Assembly (NCBI GenBank): GCA_028532985.1
Contig: JANCIK010000011.1
Span: 2,914,001-2,978,000, forward strand
DNA: 64,000 nucleotides
Direction of reading: 5' to 3'
Source of the DNA: Stropharia rugosoannulata
Taxonomy: Eukaryota > Basidiomycota > Agaricomycetes > Agaricales > Strophariaceae
A program made the translations under genes and the position numbers. Positions 12,670-24,100 of this stretch are shown one piece after another. How positions within the stretch are numbered: the first letter of the stretch is position 1; each line of letters starts with the position of its first letter. Under the pieces are notes generated by a model, which searched no databases, was not told where the DNA came from, and saw only the letters and a program-made list of their open reading frames with translations.

Positions 12670-13539
12670 CAGTACAGACTTCTGTACTGCCACGTTATCA
12701 GTAATAGAAGTGCTACCTAACGAAGACATCTTCCTGAAAAGAAGGATAATCTGTTGCTGGTGCATTCGCATTGTCAGTCCAATGTGCACTTTATATAACA
12801 CAATGTAAGTGCTTAAATAAATGCTTCGGTCCGCGAAGTAGGCTGCCATAGACAAGAATCAGAATCTAATGGTCATGCATCTGTTTCAAGTTGACAGACT
12901 GAATGCACCAGTTCCCTAGCATGGTTGACAGATAGAATCATGCTTGACTGTGTCGCTTACTGAAAGTTGATTCTGGACGAGAAACAAATCACTTGGCGAG
13001 ACAGTGACTTTCGGACCATATGCGCTAGAATCATGATCAAGACGGACTAGTGCTCTAGGAAAGAAAACCACACTATCGCGCATGGATGGACAGCAGAGGA
13101 TAAACGGGACTGTTAGGTACCAAGGCAACGTCACGCAGGCGAGGATAGGCTCTGTACTACAGATAAAAAAATGTGTGCTTACAGAACCACTAAGTACTAT
13201 GTCCACTGCCTCAATCGATTATTAGTTCAGATCAGTTGCATCAGATCTAGAAGTTACCTTGCACGGTCCAGGTTAACTTATCACCGTTCCGGATATGTTC
13301 ATTTTCACTCGCCAAAGTCCGTCACTCTTCGCATATCCCTTCAAGATCGCGTGGAGGCTTTCACGCTCCGCGGTCTCGCATTGGTACAGTCACAGCGAGG
13401 TTGATGGTATGCTCGTCAACCTATCTCCAGAGACATAATGGTCATGATCATTGCCGTTTAGAGTGCTTCTTAGGTATTAAGAAGTGAGTTTGATGGTCCG
13501 CGGCAGAATTTGACAAGGGATTCCAGCCTTGTGTATATA
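12670..13539. other. Intergenic; no gene seen
   Basis: This is the upstream flank of the membrane protein gene and the left flank of the nested transposon. Only short unrelated open frames occur. Confidence 0.5.
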
Positions 13540-13640
13540 CAGTCATTCACCGGCCAAATGAGACAGCCAAATCTTTCTGGCCTCGGAGAAATGTTTAAGA
13601 CCCAAAAATTATAATGTAAATGGACCAAAATGTAGATATA

Positions 13641-13670
13641 CAGTGGCGATCAAAAGTATTGCACAGCCAC
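13641..13670 (+). repeat. Left terminal inverted repeat of Tc1-like element
   Basis: It starts CAGTGGCGATCAAAAGTATT and pairs with 15209-15238 over 30 bases with a single T/C difference. Confidence 0.95.
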
Positions 13671-13832
13671 TACACGACTCCGATATGTCCTTCTCGCAAT
13701 GTAGATTACTATTTAATGTCGGGTCGAACAACTGTTTTACATAGGTGTGGATGTAATGAATATGTTGCAAACATGTTTTGTATATATTAATGGCTTTCAC
13801 ATTAAAAATGCACAATTTATTGTAAAAACACG

Positions 13833-13852
13833 TGTGCAATTCTTTTGCTCAC
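13833..13852 (+). repeat. Left inner inverted repeat of Tc1-like element
   Basis: TGTGCAATTCTTTTGCTCAC is the exact reverse complement of 15027-15046. Its core (caaaagaattgcaca) also resembles the outer repeat core (caaaagtattgcaca) but in opposite orientation, so it is a candidate second transposase-binding site. Confidence 0.85.
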
Positions 13853-13936
13853 ATGTTTCAGCAAGAAAGGCAGGGCTTTTTAAAAAGATTGAGAGCACTG
13901 CTGGACGAAAAAATTAACAGCTAGCTTCCTACGAAT

Positions 13937-14962
13937 ATGGTCTACACTTCCCCCACAAAAGTTGCCCGAGTTGCTCATCTCCACAACCTCTCACTCAATG
14001 ACAATGAGATTGCTGCCGAAATTGGTATTCATCGCACTACTGTTGGCCGTATACTCAAGCGCTTTGAGAAAACAGCCGATCCTTACCATGTAAATCCAAA
14101 AACTGGCCGCCCTCGTAAATTGGATGACCGTGATGTCCGCGTTGCAGCCCGAATGCTTGCGAGAACCGAAGCCGCAAATGCTACTGAATTGGTCAAGAAG
14201 GCGTTCCCACAAGTGTCTCGCCACACGCTTGCACGCAATTTAAAGGCATATGGACTTGTGTGCCGTGTTCGAAGGTCTCGGCCCTACATTTCTCCAGCCA
14301 ATCGAGAGAAGCGCCGGCTCTGGGCACTTGCACATGCAAGCTGGACAGTTGAGGACTGGAAAAGGGTTGGATTTACGGATGAGTCCAAATTCTTGCTCTT
14401 TAAGTCTGATGGCCGCCAGTATGCTTGGTTCCAGCCCGGACAGGCCCTGGATGATCGATTCCTAAAGAAAACCATTAAACATGGCGCTGGAAGCCTCATG
14501 GTGTGGGGGATGATCACATCACAGGGCATGGGAAGGCTTCATCGCATCGACGGCATCATGTGCGGCCCAGATTATGTCGAAATCCTGGAAAAACAATTTC
14601 TCGGGACTCTGAAGGATCTTAAAATTCGGCGTACGGGCAAAGAAGGCCTCATTTTTCAGCAGGATAATGATCCAAAACATAAATCCAAGGTTGCTCAGGA
14701 ATGGTTCACACGCAAAAATGTCAAGATGTTGCCCTGGCCGCCTTCTAGCCCGGATATGAATATTATTGAGCACGTGTGGGATCAATTGGATGCACTTGTG
14801 CGTGCACGCAACCCTCTGCCACGCAACAAGGAGGAGCTGTGGGAGGCACTGCAGGAGGAATGGGAGAACTTCCCGCGCAAGGCCCTCGACACTCTGTATG
14901 AGAGTATGCCTCGCCGCGTAGCTGCGTTGGTGAAGGCCCGAGGTGGGGCTACAAAGTACTGA
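13937..14962 (+). CDS. Tc1-like DD34E transposase, 341 aa
   Basis: Catalyses cut-and-paste excision and integration at TA sites. Residues 10-40 form a helix-turn-helix (DNEIAAEIGIHRTTVGRIL), followed by a GRPR minor-groove motif at 57-60. A second HTH-like segment lies at about 80-110. The catalytic triad is visible: D148 in FTDESKF, D243 in FQQDNDPKH, and E278 in SPDMNIIEHVW. The gap of 34 residues between D243 and E278 defines DD34E. Length (341 aa) is normal for Tc1 transposases and no stop or frameshift interrupts it. It starts 296 bp inside the left end. Regulation is unknown. Confidence 0.96.
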   Translation: MVYTSPTKVARVAHLHNLSLNDNEIAAEIGIHRTTVGRILKRFEKTADPYHVNPKTGRPRKLDDRDVRVAARMLARTEAANATELVKKAFPQVSRHTLARNLKAYGLVCRVRRSRPYISPANREKRRLWALAHASWTVEDWKRVGFTDESKFLLFKSDGRQYAWFQPGQALDDRFLKKTIKHGAGSLMVWGMITSQGMGRLHRIDGIMCGPDYVEILEKQFLGTLKDLKIRRTGKEGLIFQQDNDPKHKSKVAQEWFTRKNVKMLPWPPSSPDMNIIEHVWDQLDALVRARNPLPRNKEELWEALQEEWENFPRKALDTLYESMPRRVAALVKARGGATKY

Positions 14963-15026
14963 AACCCGGTAGGCAATTGCTTTAACCGTTCTTCCAGAAT
15001 ATGCTCATTCCCACATCTGACAGGAC

Positions 15027-15046
15027 GTGAGCAAAAGAATTGCACA
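15027..15046 (-). repeat. Right inner inverted repeat of Tc1-like element
   Basis: This is the partner of 13833-13852, 212 bp from the right end. It lies 64 bp after the transposase stop. Confidence 0.85.
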
Positions 15047-15208
15047 GTACCTTTTTTACTATGCTTCGTATTTTTATATCATGAACAATCAGACAGTATG
15101 TGATGTATTTATTTTCTGTTCCATACACATCTAGCTACACATTGTATGTCTTTTTATCTGAATTGCATATATTTTACGAGGAGTAGATCTATTTTAAGTG
15201 ATGCGGGG

Positions 15209-15238
15209 GTGGCTGTGCGATACTTTTGATCGCCACTG
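15209..15238 (-). repeat. Right terminal inverted repeat of Tc1-like element
   Basis: It is the reverse complement of the left end, ending CGCCACTG before the TA duplication. Confidence 0.95.
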
Positions 15239-16352
15239 TACACTTGCTATATTGAAATATGGTATTATTTAGTGAGTATAGCTAAAGTGTGTAGTCCATC
15301 GTATGCTATCAGTGAAATGGGGGCCCAATGAGACAGTGTCACTCCTGCCTAAGTTGGAAGGGTTTTGATGCTTAGTCACACACCGCGCCCGCTTCTGTTC
15401 GTCTTCTTTGCCTCGTCTACCAAAAATAGCGCGAGTGACATGCTGTGACCAACAGTCTATTTCAGTAAAAATTGTTCTCTTTGGCGTCTTTTCAACCTCA
15501 CAATTTTTTTACATTGAGTCTGGTGAGTTTTAAAAGTAGGTGTTAAGTATCTTAAATGATGTATGTAAAAATATTGATAGTTTATTGATAAATACTTGAG
15601 AAAATGGACATGGCATTTTCAAATTTCTCTATCAAACCAGGTGATATAGACATTCTGAGCCACCAAATAGTTTCTGTGCTCTGAAAAACGCATATAGTAT
15701 GGACATACATTATGTCAATAGAAATCAGAAAAAACTCCTAGAGGTTTGGTGAAGAAATGAGCCCACAGGACAAGTTTGTCTCATTGGCCGGTGAATGACT
15801 GTACTACGATCCCTGTGACGACGGAATATTCCCGGGTTTTCCCGACGCCCTACGCACTCTCGCAGCTTCTGGTTGTGTGTCCAGTGCAGTCTAGCGGGCT
15901 CCGGTTGTCACGGTGCTCCTCTACATGCAATACATCGCCTGTCATCGTTAATACATGCTATTTCCTTGACAATATATCCCTGACACCATCCCTTGACATC
16001 CAAAAGTGGGTCACGGATTACCGAATGATATGGGTTGCTGGATTACTTTTTGTCAGTTAGCATGTTCTTATGTTATGCAACAACCCACGTCCTTTTACCT
16101 TATGTGATGATCGGTAGCGAGAGCACGGTGGCTCAGCTGCAATAGTTGGAGTTCAAACAAATGAAGATGAGGAGAACATGCAAAGACGAGGACGTGCAGT
16201 GAACCACGGCAGGGGTCAGAGCATGAGGTTTTGGTGAGAATGAGTGACAGCGGGAACGCTAGGTGCTCTGCGCGACAGTGCCTAGGTATTGAATATAGGG
16301 TGTTGGATGGGGTAAGATTAGCGGGGAGGGGGAAGCGAGGAGGGCGACTAAG

Positions 16353-17949
16353 GCGCGACGCGCCGGATTTCCCGTGACCAGTCTATCTTATTACCCACCA
16401 TTTCCCACAGGTATGAACATATCTCGTCAGCGCCTGAGCTATGTACGCTTGATGTATGCGTTGGGCTTCAACCAGCCAATACAAGTCGGAAGTGTCATGT
16501 CAGAGCTCTATTGAAAACCTATGCCATGTGGAGAATAGAGGTGACGCAGAGGCCACGAACGGCATAGACAGTGATGAGGCGGACGGGATCTAAGCATGTT
16601 AATTTGCTACTGTACGCTTGTGGTCAGGCACCCGCATGCACATGCGCCACGTCCGCCGTTGCCGCCGCCGACTCACTCACTCATATACCTGCTGGCACTT
16701 AACGGACGCGTTTACCGGCACTCGCTTCCTGAGCGCTGCCAGTGAAAGTCCCCGGCCACATCTCTGTCATTAACTCCCTTTCTGGCCCTAACACACCCTC
16801 ATATTCCGCCCCTAATGCACCCTTCTATCCCGTCCCCCAACATCACTTCGTCCATTCCTACGGATCCCCCGTTAGGCCACGGCAACGCTCACCTGCAGGC
16901 TGCTTCTCTCACTTGCACGCCTTCTCTCGCTCGCACGCCTCCTCTCACCCGTTTACTCTGTTTCGCACTCACCGAGTCGCTCGTTATGCTCTCCGTCACT
17001 TCCCCGACCATCTACAGGCGAGGCGGGCGTGTGATATCACATGGCTCATGATCAGCGCGGGGGACAATGCGAATGCGCATGTAGTTGATATGGAGATTTC
17101 CTGCGATTCGAGGGCGCGGCGCAGGCGGACGTGGTTGGAGCGGGTGTGGGGGAGAAGCGGATAGGGTAATGGAGCGACGACGACCGCGACAGACAGCTAC
17201 TTTTTCCCGTGACAAGTCTTAGTCATCATTTCCCTCGCGTACTCTCGCCTCCATTAGTTCCTGATCATCTTTCTCGATCTTGTTGATTTAGTTACCTTGA
17301 CCATACTCCAACCGCTGAACAAACATATCCCACTCGACTGCAGCACAGAGGACACACACAAATGGCGCACTGTACAGGCAGGAATGGGGTAGGATGACTG
17401 ACTTAGGCGTGGTCGTACGGCACTCACTATACTCTATAATGTCTATGAAGTTAGTCATATGTCAACCACTTCCTACCTTGCACGCTCACTCGATTTTCCG
17501 TCCACCCCGCTTTCTTACACTCGCATCGCTACCATGCCCTTGCTGCGATGGTCTGCCCTTCTTCGATTATGCTCGTACCGATGTCTTCCCAGGCGCATCC
17601 TGCGTCACAAATGCGGTCCCGGCCTCATCCACCTCTTTGTCTTTACCTCTGCCGTGCCGAATATCCCTACCGCCCCGCCACATCCCGCATGTATAAGATC
17701 TGCATAGATGATTCGCCCGCCCTGCCCCGACACTCGCCCCTTCCACCATCCTCCCGGTCCCACCACCCGCCCCCGCCCCCCAACACCCGTCCTGGCACCA
17801 CAGGTCACACCAGCACGATAGTGCATCCATCGATCTAAACCCACTGGCGTTAACCTGCTGGTACAAGCACAGTGCGCTGTTTATATTCTTGAATGCAGTT
17901 CGGCTGCTGGTGTGGTTTATCAGGCCAGGCCCTTCTCTTACTCAAAAGA
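16353..17949 (+). repeat. Repeat unit, copy 4 (3' part only)
   Basis: It shares 'cccgtgacc(a/c)(a/g)tct' and 'cagaggacac' blocks, 'ttcggctgctggtgtggttt' and 'ggcccttctcttactc' with copy 3 (9895-10680). 'gtctatgaagttagtcata' is shared with copy 2 (6750-6770). The R1 half is missing. No gene is visible. Confidence 0.65.
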
Positions 17950-18620
17950 GACATTTTCATTATTTTATAATTTATCATATTGAACCTCTGAACTTCAATA
18001 AGCAGACTCGTCTGCCTCTGGGTAGATTATCAGAATGAGTCTATACTGCTTCATAAACATAGCTTGTATAGAGTACATCTCCAAAAAAGCGGGACCCGTA
18101 CAACCTATTCAAAAGGGAGAAGAATCCGACAAAAGGTAGGTAAAAACAGCGGAATTCGACGGAAAACGCGTAAGTATTTTACCTACATTATACCGGTTTA
18201 CTTATAGCAAAGTACACAATGATTACACCTATTCTAGCCACCTTTTGTTACTTTTAATGTAGAGAATTGTATACAAGTATCGACACTCTGGCAAGGCTTC
18301 TGTTGTCATAATGATCGAGTAATGCTTCTAGCCATATTCTATGACGGTTAATTACTCAGAATAATTGTGATATTCCAATTGATTTCATACCTTTAACATA
18401 GCATAGAACTTATAATCTTTATCACTCAAGTAAGAATATGCAATACAATACAATTTTGGACGTCAGGAATACAGCTGGTTGTCTACATTCTATCTACAAG
18501 AGCAAAAGTAACTCCCATTGTTCATATTAATTACCGGTCAGTAAGTAAAGTCTATAAGAACTCGTTAACTGCATCGCGCTATCAGTTACACTGTACTATA
18601 ACTGTGATGAACGATTAGAC
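17950..18620. other. AT-rich stretch, probable 3' flank/terminus of Plavaka element
   Basis: There is no coding frame. It has repeated 'gacaaaagg', 'gacggaaaac'-type purine motifs near 18130-18170. I searched by eye for an inverted partner beyond 25.26 kb and found no convincing one. Confidence 0.4.
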
Positions 18621-20978
18621 TTACACGTTTGCAGCCACTGTACTAGCAACACTAGCATGCATTCTAACACGAACAGAAGAGCGCACAGGGATACCCGGCA
18701 CCTTCTGGGGCTTTTCTTTCTTCAAAGCCGGCGCCTTCTGGGGCTTTTCCTTCTTCAAAGCCGGCACCTTCTGAGGCTTTTCCTTCTTCGAAGCCGGTTC
18801 CTTTAGAGGAGCCTTCTGCGTCTTGAATGTGGTTGGGGGCGGCTGCATCAACAGAGACTGTAGCTGACTCGAAGCCGTCGCAGCTGGAGACGGTCCACCT
18901 CGACTGCTATTAGGAATTGCAGTCGCACCTTCTGTGTTCTCGGGCTCTTCATCCGAAGGATCAGGTGAGGCAATGATGCGTCTCTTCTTTATGGAAGGAC
19001 ACGAGCCTGATGACGGAGGAGGCGATGCTGACTGGCGCTCTCCAGGAGTTCCATGTGGAGGCACTAGCTCCCGCTCCCGAGAAGCAGAGTGTGCGGGTGG
19101 CGGATTGGATGGCGTGGCTGAACGGGGTGGCACTGCAGGACGAGCAATCGTTATGGTGGAGCCAGGCTGAACAGGTGCCGCCTTACACGCAACTACGGCA
19201 CGCAGCTGACTTGTCTGTGCAGGTGCCTCACGAAATATTGGTGCGCGAGTGAACGGATCAGGAACTGTGCGAGGTGGCTTCATAGTTGCCGGAGCAGGTG
19301 GATGAGATACTCCAGAACCTCCTGCGGCCTCAGTTAGACATTAGTCAGTAGATATGTAACGATGTAATCGATAAAGAACTATACCGTAATGACTGGTGCT
19401 CGCTCCCGTATTGGCGAGCTCTGTGGATGCGGTACGGCACCCTCGTCTCGTAGACACGGCCGTATAGGGGACGTTTGAGGAGCATTGTGCTGGCGACGTT
19501 TTGCTTTGCCTTTCTAAACAGGGCAAGTTACGACAAGGTAGCTACATACAATAATGTTACTCACATTCTTTTCTCTAGCGGCTTGTTGGGCCAAAATTCC
19601 CGTTGGGTCTTCGTCATTGTCGTCGTCCTCCGAATCATCGATTGGCGCATTTCTCTTGCGCTTTGCCTTTGGGTTAAGCGAGGGAAGCTGACTACAAGCG
19701 CAATGGTAAGTATCCTGTATGCACAATTATACCGTACTTACCTTGTAAGAAATGTAAGCGTGTCTGTAGCCCATGCATTGCGTGGCTCCTTGAATAGGCC
19801 CAGAATAATGCTATGGAACCTTTCCAGATTGAAGTAGCCGTCTTGGTGGCTCCAATACTCCATAGACGACAGGCTGACATAGATCTGGACGGGTATCTAT
19901 AGAAATCCTGTACAGATAAGCATGCAGATTCACGTACCTGGCAGCATGTGTACGCAAGGGCCTCGGGCGTCACATTTCGCATCCCGTTAAGCTCAGCATT
20001 CGATGCTCTTGCTGATCCACGATGTCCTGTAAATGCGGACGATTTCCCAGTATATATGCAACGCAGGGACTGTGATGCAACTCGTCAATATATGTCTCAA
20101 ATAAAGGATAGAGAGGCTCACCCGGATCACTAGATGGCCTCTGAATAGGCCTCTATCCCTCTCGTCGGGGTTGTACTTTGCGTCGTCAGGGTATAGAAAC
20201 GAGGGGAAGTTTCTTGCACGAAGCTTTACTGATCCGTCTTGCACGTGTTTCATATAAGCGCTGTCAAGGGCAAGTTCTTCGTGAATATATGCATTAACAA
20301 GTGGCCAAAGTGTCACGTACTATGCATCTTCTTCAAAAGTGTCACGATGTTCAAGGGGAGTAAGAAACCTTGCGGTCCAGATATGGTTGAACCCACGCCG
20401 CGATTTCTGGTCGTTGGGAAGGGGTGGAGTAACGATGTCCTTGTTGATATCGAGGGGCAAAAATCCAACTATATGCTCCTTGAGCATGTTGGTATCTTGT
20501 GATCGTGCATCCTTTGCATGGCGAATAATCTAAAGTTCAGTGTATATATGCGCTCAAACTATGAGTCGACGGCATAAACTCACAATATCAAACACTTCTT
20601 GAAGTTCCTCTTCATTTTCTTCTTGGCAAATACGTGATAACTCGCTTCCTGTTGCCTTGCAGAGTTCTGTGATGCGCTCACAGAGCTGCACAAGGGCATC
20701 GTACTCCTCGCGGCTGCAAGTCTTGCTTAATGTAGTAACGATGACAAGAATCAGGTGGTTACTCACCTGTCATAATCATTCTCTGAATAGTTAAATGCCC
20801 CTGCCGTGAGGCATCCCCTGAGATCAATGAACGGCGACAATGCGCGTGGAAGCCAGCGCGCCTCCGCAATAACACCATCTAATGTAGTTGATAGAATGAG
20901 AATAAGCAGTAAAGAAAAGAAGTAAAACATACTGTCCCGGTTTTTGTCCTGTTTGCGTGACTTTCGAGCAGGGGGCAT
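18621..20978 (-). CDS. DUF6698-family protein, likely transposon-associated
   Basis: Multi-exon minus-strand gene starting MPPARKSRKQDKNRD at 20978. Introns at about 20932-20880, 20766-20716, 20580-20530, 20315-20258, 20110-20060 and 19940-19890 join into a frame with the DUF6698 landmarks as I know them. These are an N-terminal ARWLPRALSPFIDL block, DARSQDTNMLKEHIVGFLPL, SRRGFNHIWTARFLTP, an LRARNFPSFLYPDDAKYNPD segment, RGLFRGHLVIR, IYTGKSSA, GMRNVTPEALAYTC, and a YVSLSSMEYWSHQDGYFN block. An acidic patch (DDSEDDDNDED) and a long Pro/Ser-rich tail follow. The tail ends in three tandem 11-residue KKEKPQKVPAL-type repeats (18700-18800). Molecular function is unknown. Its head-to-head placement 182 bp from a Plavaka transposase suggests it belongs to the same mobile unit. 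Confidence 0.8.
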
Positions 20979-21160
20979 GGTGGGGGAAGGACAGAGAGGT
21001 GAATAGTGGCGGAGATTGGAAATGGTTGAGGCGTCGAAGACGCGTGACTAAAAATAGATCGAGGTCACTCGACGGGTCCTCATTGAGCGTACGTCAATGA
21101 TTGACTGCCCCACTTGCGGCTTGCATCCTCGACCCCCCATTAACTCTGCTGCTGTAGTCT
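20979..21160. promoter_or_regulatory. Bidirectional promoter between DUF6698 gene and transposase
   Basis: Only 182 bp separate the two divergent start codons, so both promoters must lie here or overlap the 5' exons. No canonical TATA box is obvious. Confidence 0.55.
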
Positions 21161-24100
21161 ATGGCCAAACATACCTGCATAGGATGTGGAAACAAGTTTC
21201 CTAGTAGCAAATCTCTCAATTACCACTACCGTCACTGTAAGAAGTTTAAAAATAGATCCAGGCATGCAGGCTTTCGACGAAATGATCTGGATAAGGATAA
21301 TGTGGAAGAGTGCAGCAAGGAGCCGCTTGTGGAGCCTATGGACTCAGTATGTACATTTTCTAGGTATACCTTCTATGCTTATAATGTTACATTACAAGAT
21401 GCCATCCCCCAGTGAGATTTATACAGAAAGTGAAGATGTAATACCACCGACAGGTGCTTATATTACTGAGCCGAACCACTTTGGTGTCTACCGAGTATAT
21501 GACAAGAAGCCAACCTTTATTCCTGGGGACGTCATGGCAGATGAACTGGAACCTAGAGAGAATACTCTGGTGACTGCTCCAGCTCCTCAGCTCTCAATAA
21601 CGAAGGAGTTACTCATGTCATGGATGTACAATGGTAGCACCACAAAATCCCTGGCAGACCTCGACGATCTCATACAGAACGTTTTACTGCACCCTGAGTT
21701 CAATATAGCCGATCTTTCTGGATTCCGTGCTGCGAAGGATATTGGATCCCTTGATAACCTTGCACAAAATCCCCACTCAATTCTTGCAGCCGAAGATGGT
21801 TGGATATCAGCATCTGTTCCACTAGCTTTGCCACCTCCAGAGAAGGGTGATTATCCTGTGGAAGAGTTGGCTACCAAGTTTATTGCTACGGGGCTCTTTT
21901 ATCGCAGTCCAGTCGAGGTTATTAAGGCAGCTCTGGCTGAAAATAATGCACGACAGTTTCATCTATCGCCGTTTTGCGAGTACTGGACCCCATTTGAGGA
22001 CCAGTCTCCTGAGCGTATCTACTCGGAAGTCTACAATTCGTCCGCTTTTCTCGAGGAGCAGCAAAAGGTCGATGTACAACATGCAGATTCCGGATCCAGT
22101 CTCGAACCTGTCATTATCCCTTTGCTACTCTGGTCAGACTCCACCCATCTAACATCTTTTGGAACGGCCTCCTTATGGCCCGTATATGCTTATTTTGGGA
22201 ATGAGTTGAAGTACACACAAGGCAAACCAACATCATTCTCCGCTCATCATTTGGCGTATATTCCCAAGGTGAAAACATTTTATTTAATCTATGTTCTTGC
22301 TGACTGAACACTTATACACTATAGCTTGACGACTCAATTCAGGATTTCTATACTGCTACATTTGGTGTACCTGCCTCAGCCGACATCTTAAGGCATCTAC
22401 GCCATGAATTAATGCAGGCAATCTGGCTCTTAATCCTCGATGAGAAGTTTGTTGATGGCTACGTGCATGGAATTAACCTCAAGTTTCCAGATGGTGTCAT
22501 GCGCTGTGTATATATCCGCATATTTATATACTCAGCCGACTATCCAGAGAAGTAATATTCAGTTTTATTTTAATCTAAACATACTGACAAACTTGATAGA
22601 GTACTTCTCTCATGCATTAAACAGCTGGGGGAGCATCCATATCCTCGATGTGTTGTTAAACTGTGCAATATTCACAAAATTGGCACGAAAAATGACATGA
22701 AAAATCGTCGACGGCATGTCCGTTCTAATAATAGCTATCGTGGACACATCGTCGAGACGGCTCGTAAATGGATCTATAGCAAGGGCATAAAAACCAGCTC
22801 AACTGCATTTAAACAACTTCTAGATCTCACATTCTCACAAACACCATCCCGTGTAAGTGCTTTGATACATAAAACATTTATTTTTGCTAATTTTGAAGTA
22901 ATAGAATGCATTCTTCGAACGCCTTGGTGCTTATGGATTCAATTTCTATGAAATATTTTGTCCAGACCTTATGCACGAGTTTGAACTTGGCGTGTGGAAG
23001 GCCATTTTTCTCCATTTACTTCGCATACTTTATGCACAGGGGAAGGATGGTATCCAAATTCTCAACCAACGGTATAGCTCACTGTGTCTTTCTGAGCGTA
23101 AACTGATTGTTCTAATAATAGATTTCGACAAATGCCAACGTTTGGTCGAGAGACTATCTGCAAGTTCTGTAATAATGTCTCTGGCTTAAAAAAGCTAGCT
23201 GCTAGAGACTATGAGGATCTCTTACAGGTATGTAGTGTTACAAACTTTATATATCATAATAATATTCTACAATACTTACATATCTATACATAGTGCGCCA
23301 TTCCTGCGTTTGAAGGACTCCTTGACAAGAATCACAATGGTATTCTTATGGATCTCCTCTTCGAGCTTGGTACATGGCATGCACTTGCGAAGCTTCGTCT
23401 ACACACCGAGAGCACACTACGTGACTTGGAGAGCTCAACAGCAAGGCTAGGAACTGCACTTCGCCGCTTTGAATCTGTTGTGTGTGCTACATACATTACG
23501 AAGGACCTTCCATCTGAGGAAGCTGCTCGTGGACGTCGTAAAGCGGCATTAGCCGCCAAGCAAGGGCAACCAGTCACTGCAACGAGCAAAAGAAAGGAAA
23601 AAGCTACTCCTAAGATACGTAAGTTTAATCTATCGACTTACAAAGTACATGCCTTGGGTGATTATCCATATTATATTCGACGGTATGGAACAACGGATGG
23701 GACTACAACTCAAATCGTAATATTTTACTTCTACCATTACATATGCTTACTGATAAATTATTAGGGAGAATTGGAACATCGCCGTGGAAAGCGACACTAT
23801 CTACGCTCACACAAAGGTGCGCATGTTGCTGGAATTGCGAAAAACACACGTCGTGAGCGAATACTTCGCAATTTGGGATCTTACATCAGCTACAAGACTG
23901 CCCGTAATGCTAATAAACGCGTCCGACTTAACAAAAAGTCGGCTGCATCTGGCATTGTTTTACCATTTGAAGCTAATGAGCCCATGCCACCACACTCTCC
24001 GTTTGACACCTACGAGATGTCACATGAGACGAAGCACCCCCTCGAGCTTACAACATGGCTTGGAGATAATCAGACTGACCCCGCCCTCATTGTATGTCGA

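Larger units (their letters stand above)
13641..15238 (+). mobile_element. Tc1-like transposon, complete
   Basis: The element is 1598 bp, flanked by TA at 13639-13640 and 15239-15240. Terminal inverted repeats are 30 bp with one mismatch. A second, inner inverted pair (20 bp, perfect) lies exactly 212 bp in from each end. One uninterrupted transposase frame occupies the middle. Length, TA target, DD34E transposase and CAGTG start all fit the Tc1 branch of Tc1/mariner. Near-perfect ends and an open frame suggest a young, perhaps still mobile, copy. Confidence 0.95.
13540..15801. mobile_element. Outer non-autonomous TA-flanked DNA transposon, interrupted by a Tc1-like element
   Basis: The ends are inverted repeats of about 25 bp. 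The left reads CAGTCATTCACCGGCCAAAT.. and the right, reversed, reads CAGTCATTCACCGGCCAAT.., followed by GAGAC in both. Both sides are bordered by TA (13538-13539 and 15802-15803), the Tc1/mariner target signature. Subtracting the inner 1598 bp element and its TA duplication leaves about 662 bp without coding capacity, so this is MITE-like. An internal copy of the TIR core (CCCAATGAGACAG) sits at 15324-15336. Confidence 0.85.
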
